Below are positions 8,273-9,156 of a DNA stretch of 9,156 nucleotides, one piece after another. Position 1 is the stretch's first letter; every line of letters begins with the position of its first letter. The stretch is taken from NCBI GenBank assembly GCA_964423465.1, contig CAYRFK010000201.1, positions 1 to 9,156 on the forward strand, read 5' to 3'. The notes under the pieces were generated by a model. That model did not search any database, was not told the DNA's origin, and saw only the letters and a program-made list of their open reading frames with translations. Source of the DNA: VGWF01 sp964423465 (GTDB taxonomy: Bacteria; Verrucomicrobiota; Kiritimatiellia; PWTM01). Position numbers and translations under genes: made by a program.

Positions 8273-9156
8273 ATGATCCGGCTCGGCTTGTGCTGCATGT
8301 TCCGCGACGCGCCGGTCCGCTTCCGGCAGACGACCGCCACAGCGATGGAGCGGCGGCCGCGCGGAGAGCGGATGCGGATGCTGGCCGCACTGTGCGTGGC
8401 CAATGCGGACGCCCTGCATGACGCCATCGTGTTCTGCGCGGCCCACGGCATCGGCGCGTTCCGCGTGAACAGCCAGATCCTGCCTCTGCGCACTCATCCG
8501 ACAGTCGGGTACGCGCTCGCGGACCTGCCCGGCGGAGCGGCGATCGAGGCCCGGTTCAGGGCCTGCGGCCGGCTTCGCCGGACAACCGGAGTGAGGCTCT
8601 CCTTCCATCCCGACCAGTTCGTGGTCCTCAACTCCCCGCGCGCCGAGGTGGTCCGGTCGTCGATCGAGGAACTCGTCTACCATGCCGAAGTCGCCCGGTG
8701 GATCGGCGCCGATGCCATCAACATCCACGGCGGCGGCGCCTACGGCGACAAGCCCTCCGCCCTGGCCCGACTGGCCGCCGCGATCCCGGCCCTGCCCCGG
8801 GACGTGCGCAAGCATCTGACGCTGGAGAACGACGACCGCACGTTCACGCCCTCCGACCTCCTCCCCGTCTGCCGCGCAGCCGGCGTGCCGCTCGTCTACG
8901 ACGTCCACCATCACCGCTGCCTCCCCGACGGCCTCGACGATGCCGCCGCGACGACCGCCGCCCTCGCAACCTGGACCCGCGAACCGCTGTTCCACCTGTC
9001 GAGCCCCCGCGCCGGATGGGCGAAGGGTGCGGACTGGAAACCGCATCACGACTTCATCGACGCCGCCGATTTCCCGGCCTGCTGGCGCGGTCTCGACCTG
9101 ACCATCGACGTCGAGGCCAAGGCCAAGGAGTCGGCCGTTCTGCGCTTGAAGGACGA
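8273..9156 (+). CDS. uvsE: UV-damage endonuclease UvsE (3' end outside window)
   Basis: UvsE/UVDE nicks DNA 5' to UV photoproducts and starts an alternative excision repair path. The 294 visible residues stay open to the window edge and form a TIM-barrel UVDE: IRLGLCCMF (2-10), FRVNSQILPLRTHP (63-76), LSFHPDQF (109-116), INIHGGGAYGDK (149-160), LTLENDD (182-188), VYDVHHH (208-214), FHLSSPR (240-246), HHDFID (258-263) and IDVEAKAKE (278-286). Predicted metal ligands H112, H152, E185, D210, H213, H241, H258 or H259 and E281 are present. Q115 and F116 match the residues that probe the flipped lesion. L239 stands where Thermus UVDE has the modified Lys229. Only a short C-terminus should be missing, as relatives have about 280-320 residues. 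The ATG at 8273 starts exactly at the first barrel strand. It lies 38 bp after ppk1, perhaps with its own promoter. Confidence 0.92.
   Translation, partial: MIRLGLCCMFRDAPVRFRQTTATAMERRPRGERMRMLAALCVANADALHDAIVFCAAHGIGAFRVNSQILPLRTHPTVGYALADLPGGAAIEARFRACGRLRRTTGVRLSFHPDQFVVLNSPRAEVVRSSIEELVYHAEVARWIGADAINIHGGGAYGDKPSALARLAAAIPALPRDVRKHLTLENDDRTFTPSDLLPVCRAAGVPLVYDVHHHRCLPDGLDDAAATTAALATWTREPLFHLSSPRAGWAKGADWKPHHDFIDAADFPACWRGLDLTIDVEAKAKESAVLRLKD

Overview
The window comes from a GC-rich Gram-negative bacterium, most likely of the PVC group (Verrucomicrobiota, Kiritimatiellota or Planctomycetota). The evidence is an outer-membrane porin-like protein, a Tat-exported Gfo/Idh/MocA oxidoreductase of the kind abundant in those phyla, and a ROK kinase whose motif text (NDVDAGTYGEY, VFPGTGIGGG, CMEIGH) resembles PVC members as I remember them. 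This placement is an inference. No rRNA, tRNA, CRISPR array, transposase or phage gene is visible.

Layout. Positions 1-196 are non-coding, with a degenerate heptamer-like tract, a compound stem-loop and a run of G-tracts. A plus-strand pair follows: a small DUF4870 membrane protein (197-613) and a porin-like beta-barrel protein (610-1704) that overlap by ATGA. Six bases further on, the convergent minus-strand oxidoreductase gene ends (1711-3099). The 390-bp divergent gap 3100-3489 holds a cluster of four perfect short hairpins with 4-nt loops, then a promoter-like site for the next plus-strand unit. That unit is a ROK sugar kinase (3490-4473), a Ppx/GppA-type phosphatase with a C-terminal HD-like domain (4490-6112) and polyphosphate kinase 1 (6105-8234), spaced by 16 bp and by an 8-bp overlap. 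After 38 bp a UV-damage endonuclease gene, uvsE (from 8273), runs off the right edge.

How the genes fit together. The ROK-ppx-ppk1 cluster reads as one operon joining sugar phosphorylation to polyphosphate synthesis and breakdown. Ppk1 keeps its conserved histidines and motifs. The Ppx-like protein keeps its general fold motifs but has several substitutions in normally conserved active-site positions. uvsE is probably a separate unit; its -10-like element shares a 10-nt pattern with the one upstream of the ROK gene and lies so close to the ATG that the mRNA may be leaderless.

Most interesting points: the divergent hairpin cluster, which looks like a REP/BIME-type dispersed repeat and shows a compensatory base pair between two copies; the altered Ppx active site beside a normal Ppk1; and a Leu in UvsE where the modified metal-site lysine is expected. 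I see no clear undescribed defence or mobile system; the genes are mostly recognisable housekeeping and metabolic families.
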